Shown here: positions 24,538 through 33,511 of the stretch, piece by piece
How positions within the stretch are numbered: position 1 is the first letter of the stretch
How the letters are laid out: each line of letters opens with the position of its first letter
Program-made: the position numbers and the translations under genes
Source: Streptomyces koelreuteriae
GTDB taxonomy: Bacteria > Actinomycetota > Actinomycetes > Streptomycetales > Streptomycetaceae
Assembly (NCBI RefSeq): GCF_018604545.1
Contig: NZ_CP075896.1
Coordinates: 2,666,001 to 2,730,000 of the forward strand
Reading direction: 5' to 3'
Length of the DNA: 64,000 nt
The notes under the pieces: generated by a model
What the model was told of the DNA's origin: nothing
The model's input: the letters and a program-made list of their open reading frames with translations, nothing else
Database searches by the model: none

Positions 24538-24718
24538 CGCGCGGCTCCTGGGGCGGCTGGGACTCCTGGGTGGGTGGTCATCGGGTTCTCCTTGGTGCGG
24601 GGCGGACGGGGTGGTGCGGGTGCCTCCGGCGGTGGGCCGGTGTCTGCGGCTACAGGTGACGGGGCTTCGGCCGGGGGGCTCGGGAGTCGCTCTCCGACGG
24701 TCCTGGCTCCCCCGGCGG

Positions 24719-26035
24719 TCACCGGGAGGGGACCGGGGGTGCGTGGGCCGAGGCCCTGGTCAGCCTGCGCGTCGCGTGGACGAGGAGGGTCAGGGCCGCC
24801 GCGCCGCAGGCGAGGGTGGGGACGCTGCCGGCGCCCCAGAGGGTGACGAGGGTCTCCACGGGGGTGCCCAGGAAGCCGAGTCCGGGGAGGCGGGCGATGA
24901 AGACCGTGGCGAGGGCGGCGGCCTGGACCGTTGCCGTCGCGGCGAGCACTGCGGCCGGGGCGTAGGGGAAGCAGTGGGTGGTGAGGAGGCGGGCGATGAA
25001 GAGGAGGGCGCCCAGGGCGAGGACCTCCGCGTGGTCCGCGGGCTCGTCGAGGACTGCCGCGCAGAGGGCGAGCAGGCCCGCCAAGGCGCCCAGGAAGAGG
25101 GCGACGGTGCCGAGCAGCAGCGGGCGTACGGCGGCGGCGAAGTCCTCGAGGCCACGGCTGGCGGCGAGCCTGCGGCGGCCCCGCGCGGTGAAGAGGTGGG
25201 CGGTCCAGGCCGCGGGCGCGCACGCCAGGGCGAGGGCCAGGACGGGGGCGACGGCGAGGGGCCAGGAGCCGCCGGCCGCGCCGGTGGGCGGACCGTCGGG
25301 GCCGCCGGTGACGGCGCTGTGGAGCAGGCCGTCGCCCAGGACGGAGTAGGCGACGAGCCAGGAGATCCACAGGGCGCTGCCGCGGGGGCCGGTGTGGTCG
25401 GTCCGGCTCAGCGGGCCGCGGCGGAGTGCGGCGCGGAGGGCCAGGCCCACGGCGAGGATGCCCGCTGCCACGGCGATCAGGCGCGTCCGTCCGTGGGTGA
25501 GGTGCGCGGCGTTCACGGCGGCGGCGCACAGCGCGCCCGGCAGGAGCGTCAGGAGGACCCAGTCGGCACGCGCCCGGGGGGCCGTGGGCGCCGGCGACGC
25601 GGGGGCGTCCCCGTCCCGGGTGACTCGGGCGTACATCTCCTCGGCGAGGGAGAAGACGTCCCGGTGGCGGAAGCGGGCCGCGGTGCGCTCGGTGATGCCG
25701 TGCGCTTCGAGTCCCGCGGCGATCTCGAGGGGGTCCACCGCCCGTTCGCAGAGTTCCCGGTGACGGTGCATCAGCGCCTTCACCGGGTCGGCACCCCGAC
25801 GCGCGGAGGGCGGCTTGCGATCGGCGGCCTGCCCCTGCGCCACGGATGCCTCGCGGCCGTCGGCCGGCTCGCGCTTCCCGGGCGACTCACGGTCGGCAGC
25901 CGGTTCCGGTGCCGGTGAGGCCGTGGCCGCCGGCCCGAGCGCCCTCTCCGAGGGGGCATCCGACGCTCCCGTACCGGCAGAGGTGCCGGGTCCGGCCGGG
26001 GTTCCAGGACGGTCCAGTTCGCCCAAGTCGTTCAT
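24719..26035 (-). CDS. Polytopic membrane protein in a glycosyltransferase operon
   Basis: 438 residues. The first ~85 are low-complexity (Pro, Ala, Gly, Ser, Glu). A soluble helical segment (RHRELCERAVDPLEIAAGLE ... RFRHRDVFSLAEEMYARV) comes next, then about eight membrane spans from residue ~150 on (for example LLTLLPGALCAAAVNAA, AVAPVLALALACAPAAW). No catalytic motif is visible. Its ATG overlaps the stop of the glycosyltransferase gene in an ATGA junction, so the two are coupled. By position it could be the export or assembly partner of the glycosyltransferase, comparable to PelG, but I cannot show sequence homology. The 181 bp downstream (24538-24718) hold no gene I can support. Confidence 0.75.
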   Translation of the reverse strand: MNDLGELDRPGTPAGPGTSAGTGASDAPSERALGPAATASPAPEPAADRESPGKREPADGREASVAQGQAADRKPPSARRGADPVKALMHRHRELCERAVDPLEIAAGLEAHGITERTAARFRHRDVFSLAEEMYARVTRDGDAPASPAPTAPRARADWVLLTLLPGALCAAAVNAAHLTHGRTRLIAVAAGILAVGLALRAALRRGPLSRTDHTGPRGSALWISWLVAYSVLGDGLLHSAVTGGPDGPPTGAAGGSWPLAVAPVLALALACAPAAWTAHLFTARGRRRLAASRGLEDFAAAVRPLLLGTVALFLGALAGLLALCAAVLDEPADHAEVLALGALLFIARLLTTHCFPYAPAAVLAATATVQAAALATVFIARLPGLGFLGTPVETLVTLWGAGSVPTLACGAAALTLLVHATRRLTRASAHAPPVPSR

Positions 26036-27744
26036 CGTGCTCTCTCCGGGGCGGGGACGGCGGTGGTGGCTCGTACGGGGCTGCCTCCGGCCCAGCCGGG
26101 GACGCCGCGGGCGGCGAGGCCGGGGGTCGGGCCGGCCCAGCTGACCGGGACACGGGCCTCGGCGGGCACCGCGAAGGGCAGCGGCTCACCCGCAGCGTCT
26201 AGGACGACACGGCGGACGGGAGCGCGCGAGACGATCTCCAGGTAAATGCTGTGAAACGCCTCGATGTTCTGCTCGACCGTGAACAGTTCGAGAGCACGGG
26301 CCCGGGCGGCTGCGCCCAAGCGCTCACGGCGCTCCGGGTCGCGCAGCAACGCGACGCACGCCTCGGCGAGCGCTCGTGGGTTGCGCGGGGGCACGACCAA
26401 GCCGGTGCCGCCGATGACCTCCACGACCGCGCCGACGTCCGTCGACACCGTGGCGCGTCCGCAGAGCATGGCCTCGACCAGGCCGGTCGGGAAGCCCTCG
26501 ACGACGCTGGACAGGACGGTCACGGCGCCCGAGGCGTAGGCGTCGGCGAGGGCCGGGAGTTCCGGCTCTCCGACCTCCTCGAAGGACACCGGGTTGTGGC
26601 CGGCGGTGTGCGGGCCCTCGGCCTCGTCGGGGAAGAGATGGGCGGCCAGCGCCCTGCAGTGGGCGAGATAGGCCGCGCCCTCGGTCCCGGCGGGGGCTCC
26701 GACGATGCGCAGGCGCGTCCGCGGCTGCTGCTTGCGGACCTCGGCGAAGGCGTGCAGCAGCGAGACCAGGTCCTTGGCGGGTTCGACGCGGCCGACCCAG
26801 ACGAGCGCGTCCGGGTCGGCGCACTCCGCGGACTCGCCCACCTCGGCGAAGGGCCGGGCGTCCATGCCGGGGTAGATCGTGCGGAGCTTCTCGCGGCCGG
26901 CACCGCAGCGCTCCTGCCAGCGGCGGGCGTGCGTGTTGCCGGCGGTGACGACCTCGGCCTGCCCGTAGACCTCGGCGGCGAGTCCGCCGTGGAAGGCCGC
27001 CAGCAGGGACCGAACGGCGGGCGGGGCGTCGGGGGCGGTGAGGTAGTGCGTCCGCAGGCGCACGCCGTACTCGGTCACCAGCAGGGGGACGCCGGTGAAG
27101 TGGCGGGCCAGCAGGCCCGGCAGGGCGGCCGGGCCGCCGGACGCGGCGTGGCAGAGGTCGACCGCGCCGAGTCCGTCGTCCTCGTACCAGTCGAGGGAGA
27201 GGGGGCGCAGCGCCCGTTCGAGGTGTGCGGCCACGGCGAGCAGGTCCGGGACCCGGGCCTCACGCGCGGCGCGGTGGGCGCCCGGCGCACGACAGGCGCG
27301 TTCCAGCGCGCGTACGGCGGCCTCGGAGCGGAGAGCACTGGCCAGCCCGCCCTCCTCACGGGCGAGTTCGGCAAGCCCGTACAGAGCGTTGGCGAAACGG
27401 TCCGCCTCGGGGGTCGAGGCCCCCTCGGACGTCGCCCCGCACGGCTCGGACGCCGCCCCGCAGAGCACGGCGGCCAGTTCCCCGAAGCACTCGGTGAACC
27501 GCCGGCGCGCACGGCGCCCCAGGACCACCCCGTCGTCCTCGGTCATCCACAGCGGCGCGGTCCGTACCCTGCGGACGTTCGGCGAGAGCGGGGTCCAGCC
27601 CTCGTCCTCCTGGTGTTCACTGCGGCTGAGCGCGTAGACGTCGAACTCGTGCTGTGCGAGCCCGCGCACCAGCCGGTCGCACCAGAGCCTGGCGTCACCG
27701 CTCACATACGGATAGCCACCTTCCGTGAGCAGTCCGATGCGCAT
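26032..27744 (-). CDS. PelF-like GT4 glycosyltransferase with N-terminal DUF3492-type domain
   Basis: 570 residues. The start MRIGLLTEGGYPYVSGDARLW is the PelF/DUF3492 signature (LLTEG-YP-V-G). The C-terminal GT-B half has LVWVGRVEPAKDLVSLLHAF, the ADAYASGAVTVLSSVVEGFP segment and the EX7E motif in EGFPTGLVEAM, followed by GTGLVVPPRNPRALAEA. PelF uses a UDP-sugar to polymerise the GalNAc/GlcNAc-rich Pel polysaccharide; other DUF3492 members make different glycans. It is cytoplasmic and first in the operon. An imperfect 15-bp inverted repeat lies at 27824-27857 upstream of its start. Membership of the family is clear; the product is inferred. Confidence 0.87.
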   Translation of the reverse strand: MRIGLLTEGGYPYVSGDARLWCDRLVRGLAQHEFDVYALSRSEHQEDEGWTPLSPNVRRVRTAPLWMTEDDGVVLGRRARRRFTECFGELAAVLCGAASEPCGATSEGASTPEADRFANALYGLAELAREEGGLASALRSEAAVRALERACRAPGAHRAAREARVPDLLAVAAHLERALRPLSLDWYEDDGLGAVDLCHAASGGPAALPGLLARHFTGVPLLVTEYGVRLRTHYLTAPDAPPAVRSLLAAFHGGLAAEVYGQAEVVTAGNTHARRWQERCGAGREKLRTIYPGMDARPFAEVGESAECADPDALVWVGRVEPAKDLVSLLHAFAEVRKQQPRTRLRIVGAPAGTEGAAYLAHCRALAAHLFPDEAEGPHTAGHNPVSFEEVGEPELPALADAYASGAVTVLSSVVEGFPTGLVEAMLCGRATVSTDVGAVVEVIGGTGLVVPPRNPRALAEACVALLRDPERRERLGAAARARALELFTVEQNIEAFHSIYLEIVSRAPVRRVVLDAAGEPLPFAVPAEARVPVSWAGPTPGLAARGVPGWAGGSPVRATTAVPAPERAR

Positions 27745-27823
27745 GTGTCCACCCCCGATCTCCCGTATGGGGAGCCGCCGTTGCCCGGCGGCTCGCAGCG
27801 GGACGAACGTATGCGGTCAGGGC

Positions 27824-27857
27824 GGTGGTACGACGGACGGTTGTCCGTCGCACCACC
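27824..27857 (-). terminator. Inverted repeat between the ABC-importer operon and the glycosyltransferase gene
   Basis: Arms GGTGGTACGACGGAC (27824-27838) and GTCCGTCGCACCACC (27843-27857) pair with one A-C mismatch around GGTT. It lies 77 bp past the ATPase stop in the direction of transcription. There is no U tail on the minus strand, so it could equally be an operator for the glycosyltransferase operon. Confidence 0.55.
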
Positions 27858-27933
27858 AAAAGGGGTGAACGGTCGTAACTTTCCCGTGCGGGTCGCGTTC
27901 CGTCGCGCTAGGAGATCAAGTGGACACGGATCG

Positions 27934-29523
27934 TCATGCCGCGGCCAACTCCCGTCGCTCCGCCCGGCGTCGCGCGGCGGCCTCCGGGTCGAGCGCCGGT
28001 ACGGCGGCGAGCAGCTGCCTGGTGTACGGCTCGCGCGGCGCCCCGTACACGTCGGCGACGGGTCCTTCCTCGACGACGACGCCCTCGCGCATCACCGCGA
28101 CCCGGTCGCTGACCTGGCGGACGACGGCCAGGTCGTGCGCGATGAAGACCAGCGCGAGCCCGAGTTCGCGCTGCAACTCCCCCAGCAGGTCGACCACGTG
28201 CGCCTGGGTGGTGACGTCGAGGGCCGAGACCGGCTCGTCGCAGACGATGACGCGCGGGTCCGCCGCGAGCGCCCGCGCGATCCCGATGCGCTGGCGCTGG
28301 CCGCCGCTGAACTCGTGCGGGTAGCGGTCGTGATGCGCCGCTTCGAGCCCCACGCGCTCCAGCAGTTCTGCCACGCGCTCCCGAATGCGCCCCTCGGACT
28401 CGCCGCGCGCGCGGAGCGGATCGGCGATGGACTCGCCCACGCTGCGGCGGGGGTTGAGGGAGGAGACGGGGTCCTGGAAGACCATCTGCACGGCCGGGTT
28501 CACCCCGGTGTGCGCGCGGCCCTCGAACCGCAGTGATCCGGTCGTCGGCTCCAGCAGCCCGACGAGCATCCGCCCCAGGGTCGTCTTCCCGCTGCCGCTC
28601 TCGCCCACGATGCCGAGCGTCTCACCGCGCCGCAAGGTCAGCGACACCTCGTCCACGGCCGTGAACGCCCGCTTCCCGCGCCCGAACACGCGCGTGAGGC
28701 CGGTCGCCTCCAGCACGATCTCCTCGGGCTCCGACGAGTCCTTCCGGGGCGCGTCCAGCCGGGGCACCGCGGCCAGCAGTTCCCGGGTGTACGGCTGGGC
28801 CGGCGCGCCCAGCACACCCGAGACCGGCCCGTGCTCGACCGCCCGCCCGTGCCGCATCACCAGCACCTCGTCGACGCTCTCGGCGGCGACGCCCACGTCG
28901 TGGGTGACGAGCAGCAGGCCCATGCCGGTCTCCTCGCGGAGCGTGTGCAGCAGGTCGAGGACCTGGGCCTGGACGGTGACGTCGAGGGCCGTCGTCGGCT
29001 CGTCGGCGATCAGCAGGCGGGGCTCGCACGCGAGCGCCATGGCGATCAGGGCGCGCTGGCGCATGCCGCCGCTGAACTCGTGCGGCCGGGAACGCGAGCG
29101 CCGGGCCGCGTCCGGAATCCCCACCCGGTCCAGGACCTCGACGGCACGCGCGCGTGCCGCCCGCCGGGACACGCGCGCGTGGGCGCGGTACACCTCGGCG
29201 ATCTGGTCGCCGATCGCGTAGTACGGGTCGAGGGAGGACAGCGGATCCTGGAACACCATCGCCGCCTGCCCGCCGCGCAGCCGCCGCAGATCCCCGTCGG
29301 AGGCCCGCTGCACGTCGGTGCCGGCCACCTCGACCGAGCCCTGGACCCGCGCTCCCGTGCCACGGTGCAGGCCGAGCAGGGCGGACGCCACGGTCGACTT
29401 GCCGGAGCCGGACTCGCCGACCAGGGCCAGGGCGGCGCCCTGTTCGAGGCGGAAGGAGAGTCCGTCGACGGCACGCGACTCGCCGAAGTCCACGCTCAGG
29501 TCGGTCACGTCGACCAGGCTCAT
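27934..29523 (-). CDS. Peptide-type ABC importer ATPase, two nucleotide-binding domains fused
   Basis: 529 residues with two full ATPase cassettes. The first has Walker A GESGSGKST, signature FSGGMRQR and Walker B LLIADEPTT; the second has GESGSGKTT, FSGGQRQR and VIVCDEP. Each ends with the oligopeptide-specific tail QPYTRELLAAVP / EPYTRQLLAAVP. So this is a DppD-DppF fusion serving both permeases. It is last in the operon; its ATG overlaps the stop of the preceding permease gene. A longer open frame runs back into the permease region, but that part is a shadow. Substrate unknown; see the leader peptide at 33419-33511. Confidence 0.93.
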   Translation of the reverse strand: MSLVDVTDLSVDFGESRAVDGLSFRLEQGAALALVGESGSGKSTVASALLGLHRGTGARVQGSVEVAGTDVQRASDGDLRRLRGGQAAMVFQDPLSSLDPYYAIGDQIAEVYRAHARVSRRAARARAVEVLDRVGIPDAARRSRSRPHEFSGGMRQRALIAMALACEPRLLIADEPTTALDVTVQAQVLDLLHTLREETGMGLLLVTHDVGVAAESVDEVLVMRHGRAVEHGPVSGVLGAPAQPYTRELLAAVPRLDAPRKDSSEPEEIVLEATGLTRVFGRGKRAFTAVDEVSLTLRRGETLGIVGESGSGKTTLGRMLVGLLEPTTGSLRFEGRAHTGVNPAVQMVFQDPVSSLNPRRSVGESIADPLRARGESEGRIRERVAELLERVGLEAAHHDRYPHEFSGGQRQRIGIARALAADPRVIVCDEPVSALDVTTQAHVVDLLGELQRELGLALVFIAHDLAVVRQVSDRVAVMREGVVVEEGPVADVYGAPREPYTRQLLAAVPALDPEAAARRRAERRELAAA

Positions 29524-30518
29524 GTCAGCACCACCCGTCGGTCGGCCACCGCGTACAGCACGTCGGCGACGGCGCCTGCGAGGACCACGAAGAAACCGGT
29601 CACCAGGACCATGCCGACGACCACCGGCAGGTCGACGACCTTCACCGCCCCCACCAGCGCCTGGCCGATGCCGGGCAGCCCGAAGAGCGTCTCGGTGAGC
29701 ACGGCACCGCCGAAGAGCACCCCGAGGTTGTTGGCGTTCACGGCGATGAGCGGTGCCACCGCGCCGCGCAGCGCGTGCCGCCCGATGATGGACCGCTCCC
29801 CGATGCCGTACGCGCGGAAGGTCCGCACATGGTCCTCGGCGAGGGTCTCCAGCATCGCGGCCCGGGTCAGCCGGGCGTAGGTGGCCGACTCGATCAGCGC
29901 GAGCGACAGCCAGGGCAGCAGCAGGTTCCAGGCCCACTGCTCGGGGTCGTCGGTGAAGGCGACGTACTGCGGGAACGGCAGCAGTTGAAGCTGTCCGCAG
30001 ACGACGATCATCAGGATCAGTCCGATGACGAAGACGGGCGTGGCCGTGCCGACCAGCGTCAGGCCGGTCAGCAGCCGTTCGGTGAGCCGGCCCCGCCGCC
30101 ACACCGACAGCACGCCCGTGCCGATGCCGATGATCAGCCACAGCACCATGGCGCCGAGCGCGAGCGAGCCGGTGACCGGCAGCTTCGCCAGGATCAGGTC
30201 GGTGACCGGCTGGTCGCTCTGGTACGACAGGCCGAGGCAGGGCGCCGGGCAGTGCTGCACGGACGTACCGGTGGAGAAGTCCTGGCCGGCGACGAGGCCC
30301 GACAGGAAGTGCCAGTACCGCACGTACAACGGGTCGTCGAGCCTGAGCTGCTGAGCGACCTGGTGGACCTGTTCCGGTGAGCAGCGCGGGCCGCAGGTGA
30401 TCTGGGCGACGTTGCCGGGCGTGGCGTAGAAGACGACGTAGATGATCACGGAGAGGGCGAAGAGGGTGACCAGGGCGCCGAGGACGCGGCGCAGTACGAA
30501 TCCGCCGAAGCCGCTCAT
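29520..30518 (-). CDS. ABC importer permease (DppB type)
   Basis: A 332-residue inner-membrane permease with N-terminal VLRRVLGALVTLFALSVIIYV and the large extracytoplasmic loop typical of DppB/OppB, then spans such as LALGAMVLWLIIGIGTGVL. The EAA-type cytoplasmic loop is near YARLTRAAMLETLAEDHVRT. Cys residues in the loop (ITCGPRCS and CPAPC) may form disulfides. It overlaps the upstream permease stop by 4 bp and the downstream ATPase start by 4 bp, so the three are tightly coupled. Confidence 0.93.
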   Translation of the reverse strand: MSGFGGFVLRRVLGALVTLFALSVIIYVVFYATPGNVAQITCGPRCSPEQVHQVAQQLRLDDPLYVRYWHFLSGLVAGQDFSTGTSVQHCPAPCLGLSYQSDQPVTDLILAKLPVTGSLALGAMVLWLIIGIGTGVLSVWRRGRLTERLLTGLTLVGTATPVFVIGLILMIVVCGQLQLLPFPQYVAFTDDPEQWAWNLLLPWLSLALIESATYARLTRAAMLETLAEDHVRTFRAYGIGERSIIGRHALRGAVAPLIAVNANNLGVLFGGAVLTETLFGLPGIGQALVGAVKVVDLPVVVGMVLVTGFFVVLAGAVADVLYAVADRRVVLT

Positions 30519-31522
30519 GCCGCACCCCCTTCGGCCGCCTTCGCCTCCCGCTTCCGTCCCGTGCCGATGCGCAGCCGTGAGGCCGCGCGCGGGTCGAGGG
30601 CGGTGCGCACTCCGTCGCCGAGGACGGTCAGGGACAGCACGGTCACGAACAGCGCGCCCGCGGGCAGCAGCAGGTACTGCGGGGCCGCCTGGTACCAGAC
30701 GTCGGCCGCGGTGAGCATCTGTCCCCAGGACGGCGTCGGCGGCTTCACGCCCACGCCGAGGAAGGACAGCGCCGCCTCGACGGTGATGTTCGTCGGGATG
30801 AGCAGCGCCGAGTACGTGATGACGGGGGCCGCGAGGCCGGGCAGCAGTTCGCGGCGTGCGATCCGGGCGGTGCCCCAGCCGCTGAGCCGTGCCGCGGAGA
30901 CGTAGTCGAGCTGCTTGAGGGTGAGCGTCTGCGCGCGCACCATCTTGGCCAGCGTGCCCCAGCCGGAGACCAGCCCCACGACGAGGGCGACCAGGACGGG
31001 ACGCGGGAAGCTCGTCGGCACGATGGCGAGCAGGGCCAGCGCGATGACCATCAGGGGCATGGAGACGAAGATGTCGGCGATCCGGGTGACGGCGAGGTCC
31101 ACCCAGCGGTTGCCGAGTCCCGCGACGACGCCCAGCACGACGCCGAGCAGCACCTGCACCACCGTGGCGGCCAGCGCCACGCCCAGCGAGACCCGCGCGC
31201 CGTATGTCAGCCGGGCGAACAGATCGCGTCCGGTCTGCGGTTCGACGCCGAGCCAGTGCTCGGCGCTCATCCCTCCGAACGACCCGATGGGCACGCCTCC
31301 GCGCGCGGAGTCGATGAGCGAGGGGTGGTAGGTGGTCGGGTCCTGCCCCTCGATCGCGGTGAGCAGGGGTGCGGCCACCGCGATCAGGACGAGCAGCGCG
31401 ACGACGACCGCCGCGACGAGGGCGGCGCGCTGCGTGCGCAGCCGCCGCCAGAACTGACGGGCCCCCGAGGCTCCCGGAGCGGGCGCTCCGGGAGCCTCGA
31501 CGGCGAGAACTGCCTCACTCAC
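30515..31522 (-). CDS. ABC importer permease (DppC type)
   Basis: A 335-residue permease: a cytoplasmic N-terminus, the first span AALVAAVVVALLVLIAVAAPLL, the DppC-type loop with HWLGVEPQTGRDLFARLTYG, and the EAA loop MVRAQTLTLKQLDYVSAARLSG. It partners the DppB-type permease to form the membrane channel. The start is 4 bp downstream of the binding-protein gene stop and its own stop overlaps the next start. Residue patterns are normal for the family. Confidence 0.93.
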   Translation of the reverse strand: MSEAVLAVEAPGAPAPGASGARQFWRRLRTQRAALVAAVVVALLVLIAVAAPLLTAIEGQDPTTYHPSLIDSARGGVPIGSFGGMSAEHWLGVEPQTGRDLFARLTYGARVSLGVALAATVVQVLLGVVLGVVAGLGNRWVDLAVTRIADIFVSMPLMVIALALLAIVPTSFPRPVLVALVVGLVSGWGTLAKMVRAQTLTLKQLDYVSAARLSGWGTARIARRELLPGLAAPVITYSALLIPTNITVEAALSFLGVGVKPPTPSWGQMLTAADVWYQAAPQYLLLPAGALFVTVLSLTVLGDGVRTALDPRAASRLRIGTGRKREAKAAEGGAA

Positions 31523-31526
31523 GGCG

Positions 31527-33245
31527 CTACTTCACCGCGACCTGGGAGATGTCCAGCACACCGGTCCAGTCACTGATCACGATGTTCTTGACGTCCTCGC
31601 CGTACAGGCGCTTGTAGACGGGGTGGAACAGCGGGACGGTCAGGGCCTTCTCGCCGATCTTCTTGTCCAGTGCACCCCACCTCTTGGCGGCCTGGTCAAG
31701 ATCCGTCAACTTGTTGATCGCGTCAATCTCGGCATTGACCGACTTGTCATTGAGCAGGCCCGTGTTGAAGTTCGCGCCGTCCTTGACGATCTGCCGGCCG
31801 TCGAAGATCGGGGCGAGGAACGGACCGCCGGAGGGCCAGTCGGCGCCCCAGTGGGCGAGGAAGAAGCCCGGCTCGGTCTTCACGTTGTGGATCTTGTCGG
31901 AGTAGTCGTTCTCCTCCAGGCCCTGCAGCTTGACCGTGATGCCGGCCTTCTTGAGCGCGTCCTGGATGGCGGTCGCGATCTCCGGGCTGGTCTCGAAGTC
32001 CTTGGCGTTGGAGTGGGTCAGCGTGATGGTGAGACCGTTCGCGTGCCCGGCCTCCTTCAGCAGCTCCTCGGCCTTCTGCGGGTCGCCGCCCTTGCCCGCC
32101 GGGAACAGGTCGTACGGCGTGTAGCCGAAGGACTTCTGGTCGGGCAGGAAGGTGGTCGCGGGCTCGGCGAGCGCGGAGCCGCCGGCGGCGTTGACCACGG
32201 ACGACCGGTCGATGGCGTACGAGATCGCCTGCCGCACCCTGGGGTCGTCGAACGGCTTGATCGTCGGGTTGAACGCGATGTAGTTGGTGTAGCCGAAGTG
32301 CCCGGTGCCGACGCGGGCGGCGAGCTCCTTGTCGCCGCTGACCTTGGCCAGCTCGGCCGGGCCGAGGTTGGTGTCCGTGGTGACCGCGGCGGCGTCCGCC
32401 CCCTGGGACGCGGACAGCCGCTGGTTGATCACGGACGAGTCGAGCCCGGACCGTACGTCGATCTTGTCCGGGTAGGCCTTGCGCTCGGCGTCGGTCGAGG
32501 CGGACCAGTGCGTGTTGCGCTCCAGGGTCAGCCGCTCACCGTCGTTCTCGTTCTTCACGACCTTGTACGGCCCGGAGGAGACCGGGTGCTCCTCGTACTT
32601 GGTGCCCGTGTCCTTGCTCTTCGGGACGGGCGTGAACTGCGTCTGCGTGGCCAGGTACGGGAACTCGCCCTCGGGCTTGTTCAGATGGAAGACGATGGTC
32701 CGCTCGTCCGGCGTCTCGATCGCGTCGAGGCCCTTCTTGTCCTTGTACGGGCCTTGGTAGTCGGCGGCCCCGACCAGCCAGTCCCGCAGATAGGGGGCGC
32801 CGCCCGACAGCTCGGGGGCGAAGGAGCGCTCGATGCCGTACTTGATGTCGGCCGAGGTGATCGGGGTGCCGTCCTCGTACTTGAGGCCCTTCTTCAGGGT
32901 GTACGTCCACACCTTCGCGTCCTTGCTGGGGCGCCCGGTGTCGGTGGCGAGGTCGGGGACGACCTCGGTGCCGGCGGCGCCGTCCTCGCGGTTGCGGGTG
33001 GTGAGCGTACGGAAGACCAGGGACGGGACGTTGCCGCCGCCGGAGGTGTACAGCCGTGCCGGGTCGAAATCCTGCTGCGGATTGGCGTTCAGGACCGTGA
33101 GAGTGCCGCCCTTGTGGGGCGTGGTGTCGCCGCCGGCGCCCTTGGCATCGTTGTCCTTGGGCCCGCAGGCGGCGGCGCCCGCTGCCAGGACCAGGCTGAC
33201 GGATGCCGCGGCCACGCGGCGCGCTGTGACGGACGGTTGGCGCAT
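31527..33245 (-). CDS. ABC importer substrate-binding lipoprotein (SBP family 5)
   Basis: A 572-residue lipoprotein: signal with lipobox AAAC (Cys about residue 27), then the DppA/OppA-type fold: HKGGTLTVLNANPQQDFDPA at the start and the family 5 motif VWTYTLKKGLKYEDGTPITS, with DVKYGIERSF-like ADIKYGIERSF. It captures peptides, nickel chelates or other small molecules at the membrane surface. First gene of the importer operon; the ATG at 33245 is 173 nt downstream of the Cys-Cys leader peptide, with GAGAGG just upstream of the start. The leader suggests control by cysteine supply. Confidence 0.92.
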   Translation of the reverse strand: MRQPSVTARRVAAASVSLVLAAGAAACGPKDNDAKGAGGDTTPHKGGTLTVLNANPQQDFDPARLYTSGGGNVPSLVFRTLTTRNREDGAAGTEVVPDLATDTGRPSKDAKVWTYTLKKGLKYEDGTPITSADIKYGIERSFAPELSGGAPYLRDWLVGAADYQGPYKDKKGLDAIETPDERTIVFHLNKPEGEFPYLATQTQFTPVPKSKDTGTKYEEHPVSSGPYKVVKNENDGERLTLERNTHWSASTDAERKAYPDKIDVRSGLDSSVINQRLSASQGADAAAVTTDTNLGPAELAKVSGDKELAARVGTGHFGYTNYIAFNPTIKPFDDPRVRQAISYAIDRSSVVNAAGGSALAEPATTFLPDQKSFGYTPYDLFPAGKGGDPQKAEELLKEAGHANGLTITLTHSNAKDFETSPEIATAIQDALKKAGITVKLQGLEENDYSDKIHNVKTEPGFFLAHWGADWPSGGPFLAPIFDGRQIVKDGANFNTGLLNDKSVNAEIDAINKLTDLDQAAKRWGALDKKIGEKALTVPLFHPVYKRLYGEDVKNIVISDWTGVLDISQVAVK

Positions 33246-33344
33246 CGGATTGACGACCTCTCGATGATGTCTCGGATCGCGAGACGAAATGACGAAGGGT
33301 GAGACGAACGGGAACAGACGTCTGCCCGGCGCCGGGTCGTCGAA

Positions 33345-33380
33345 GAAGCCGTGACCGATGAAGCCGTGACCGGGTCACGG
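33345..33380 (-). promoter_or_regulatory. Possible mutually exclusive hairpins in the importer leader RNA
   Basis: Two direct copies of GAAGCCGTGACCG (33345-33357 and 33360-33372) precede one GGTCACGG (33373-33380). Either CCGTGACC copy can pair with that element, so two alternative hairpins compete for the same arm. They lie in the 173-nt gap between the Cys-Cys leader peptide and the binding-protein gene, where an attenuator or anti-attenuator would be expected. No clear U tail is seen. Confidence 0.5.
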
Positions 33381-33418
33381 AGAGCAGGGGTTTTCGCGAC
33401 GCGCGCCTGGAGCGGGCG

Positions 33419-33511
33419 TCAGCAACAGTGAATGTCGGCCACGCAGAGCGGGGTCACGCCGATGAGCGCCAGCTCGAAGGCGGCGCGAACGGAGGCGGGA
33501 CGGGGGGACAT
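33419..33511 (-). CDS. Leaderless 30-codon leader peptide ending in Cys-Cys
   Basis: A short ORF, ATG 33511 to TGA 33419, 30 codons. It is rich in Ala, ends VADIHCC (a further Cys lies seven residues earlier, in PLCVAD) and has no Shine-Dalgarno because the ATG lies about 8 nt past the -10, so the transcript is probably leaderless. Actinobacteria are known to use leaderless short ORFs with consecutive Cys codons as cysteine sensors: ribosomes stall on the Cys codons when Cys-tRNA is scarce, changing downstream RNA folding. Its place ahead of an ABC importer suggests control of sulfur-compound or peptide uptake. The sequence is too short for any domain. Confidence 0.7.
   Translation of the reverse strand: MSPRPASVRAAFELALIGVTPLCVADIHCC

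Noticed and set aside
28831..29880. Long plus-strand frames opposite the ABC importer genes
   Set aside because: Shadow of the ATPase and permease genes, which carry full family motifs on the minus strand.
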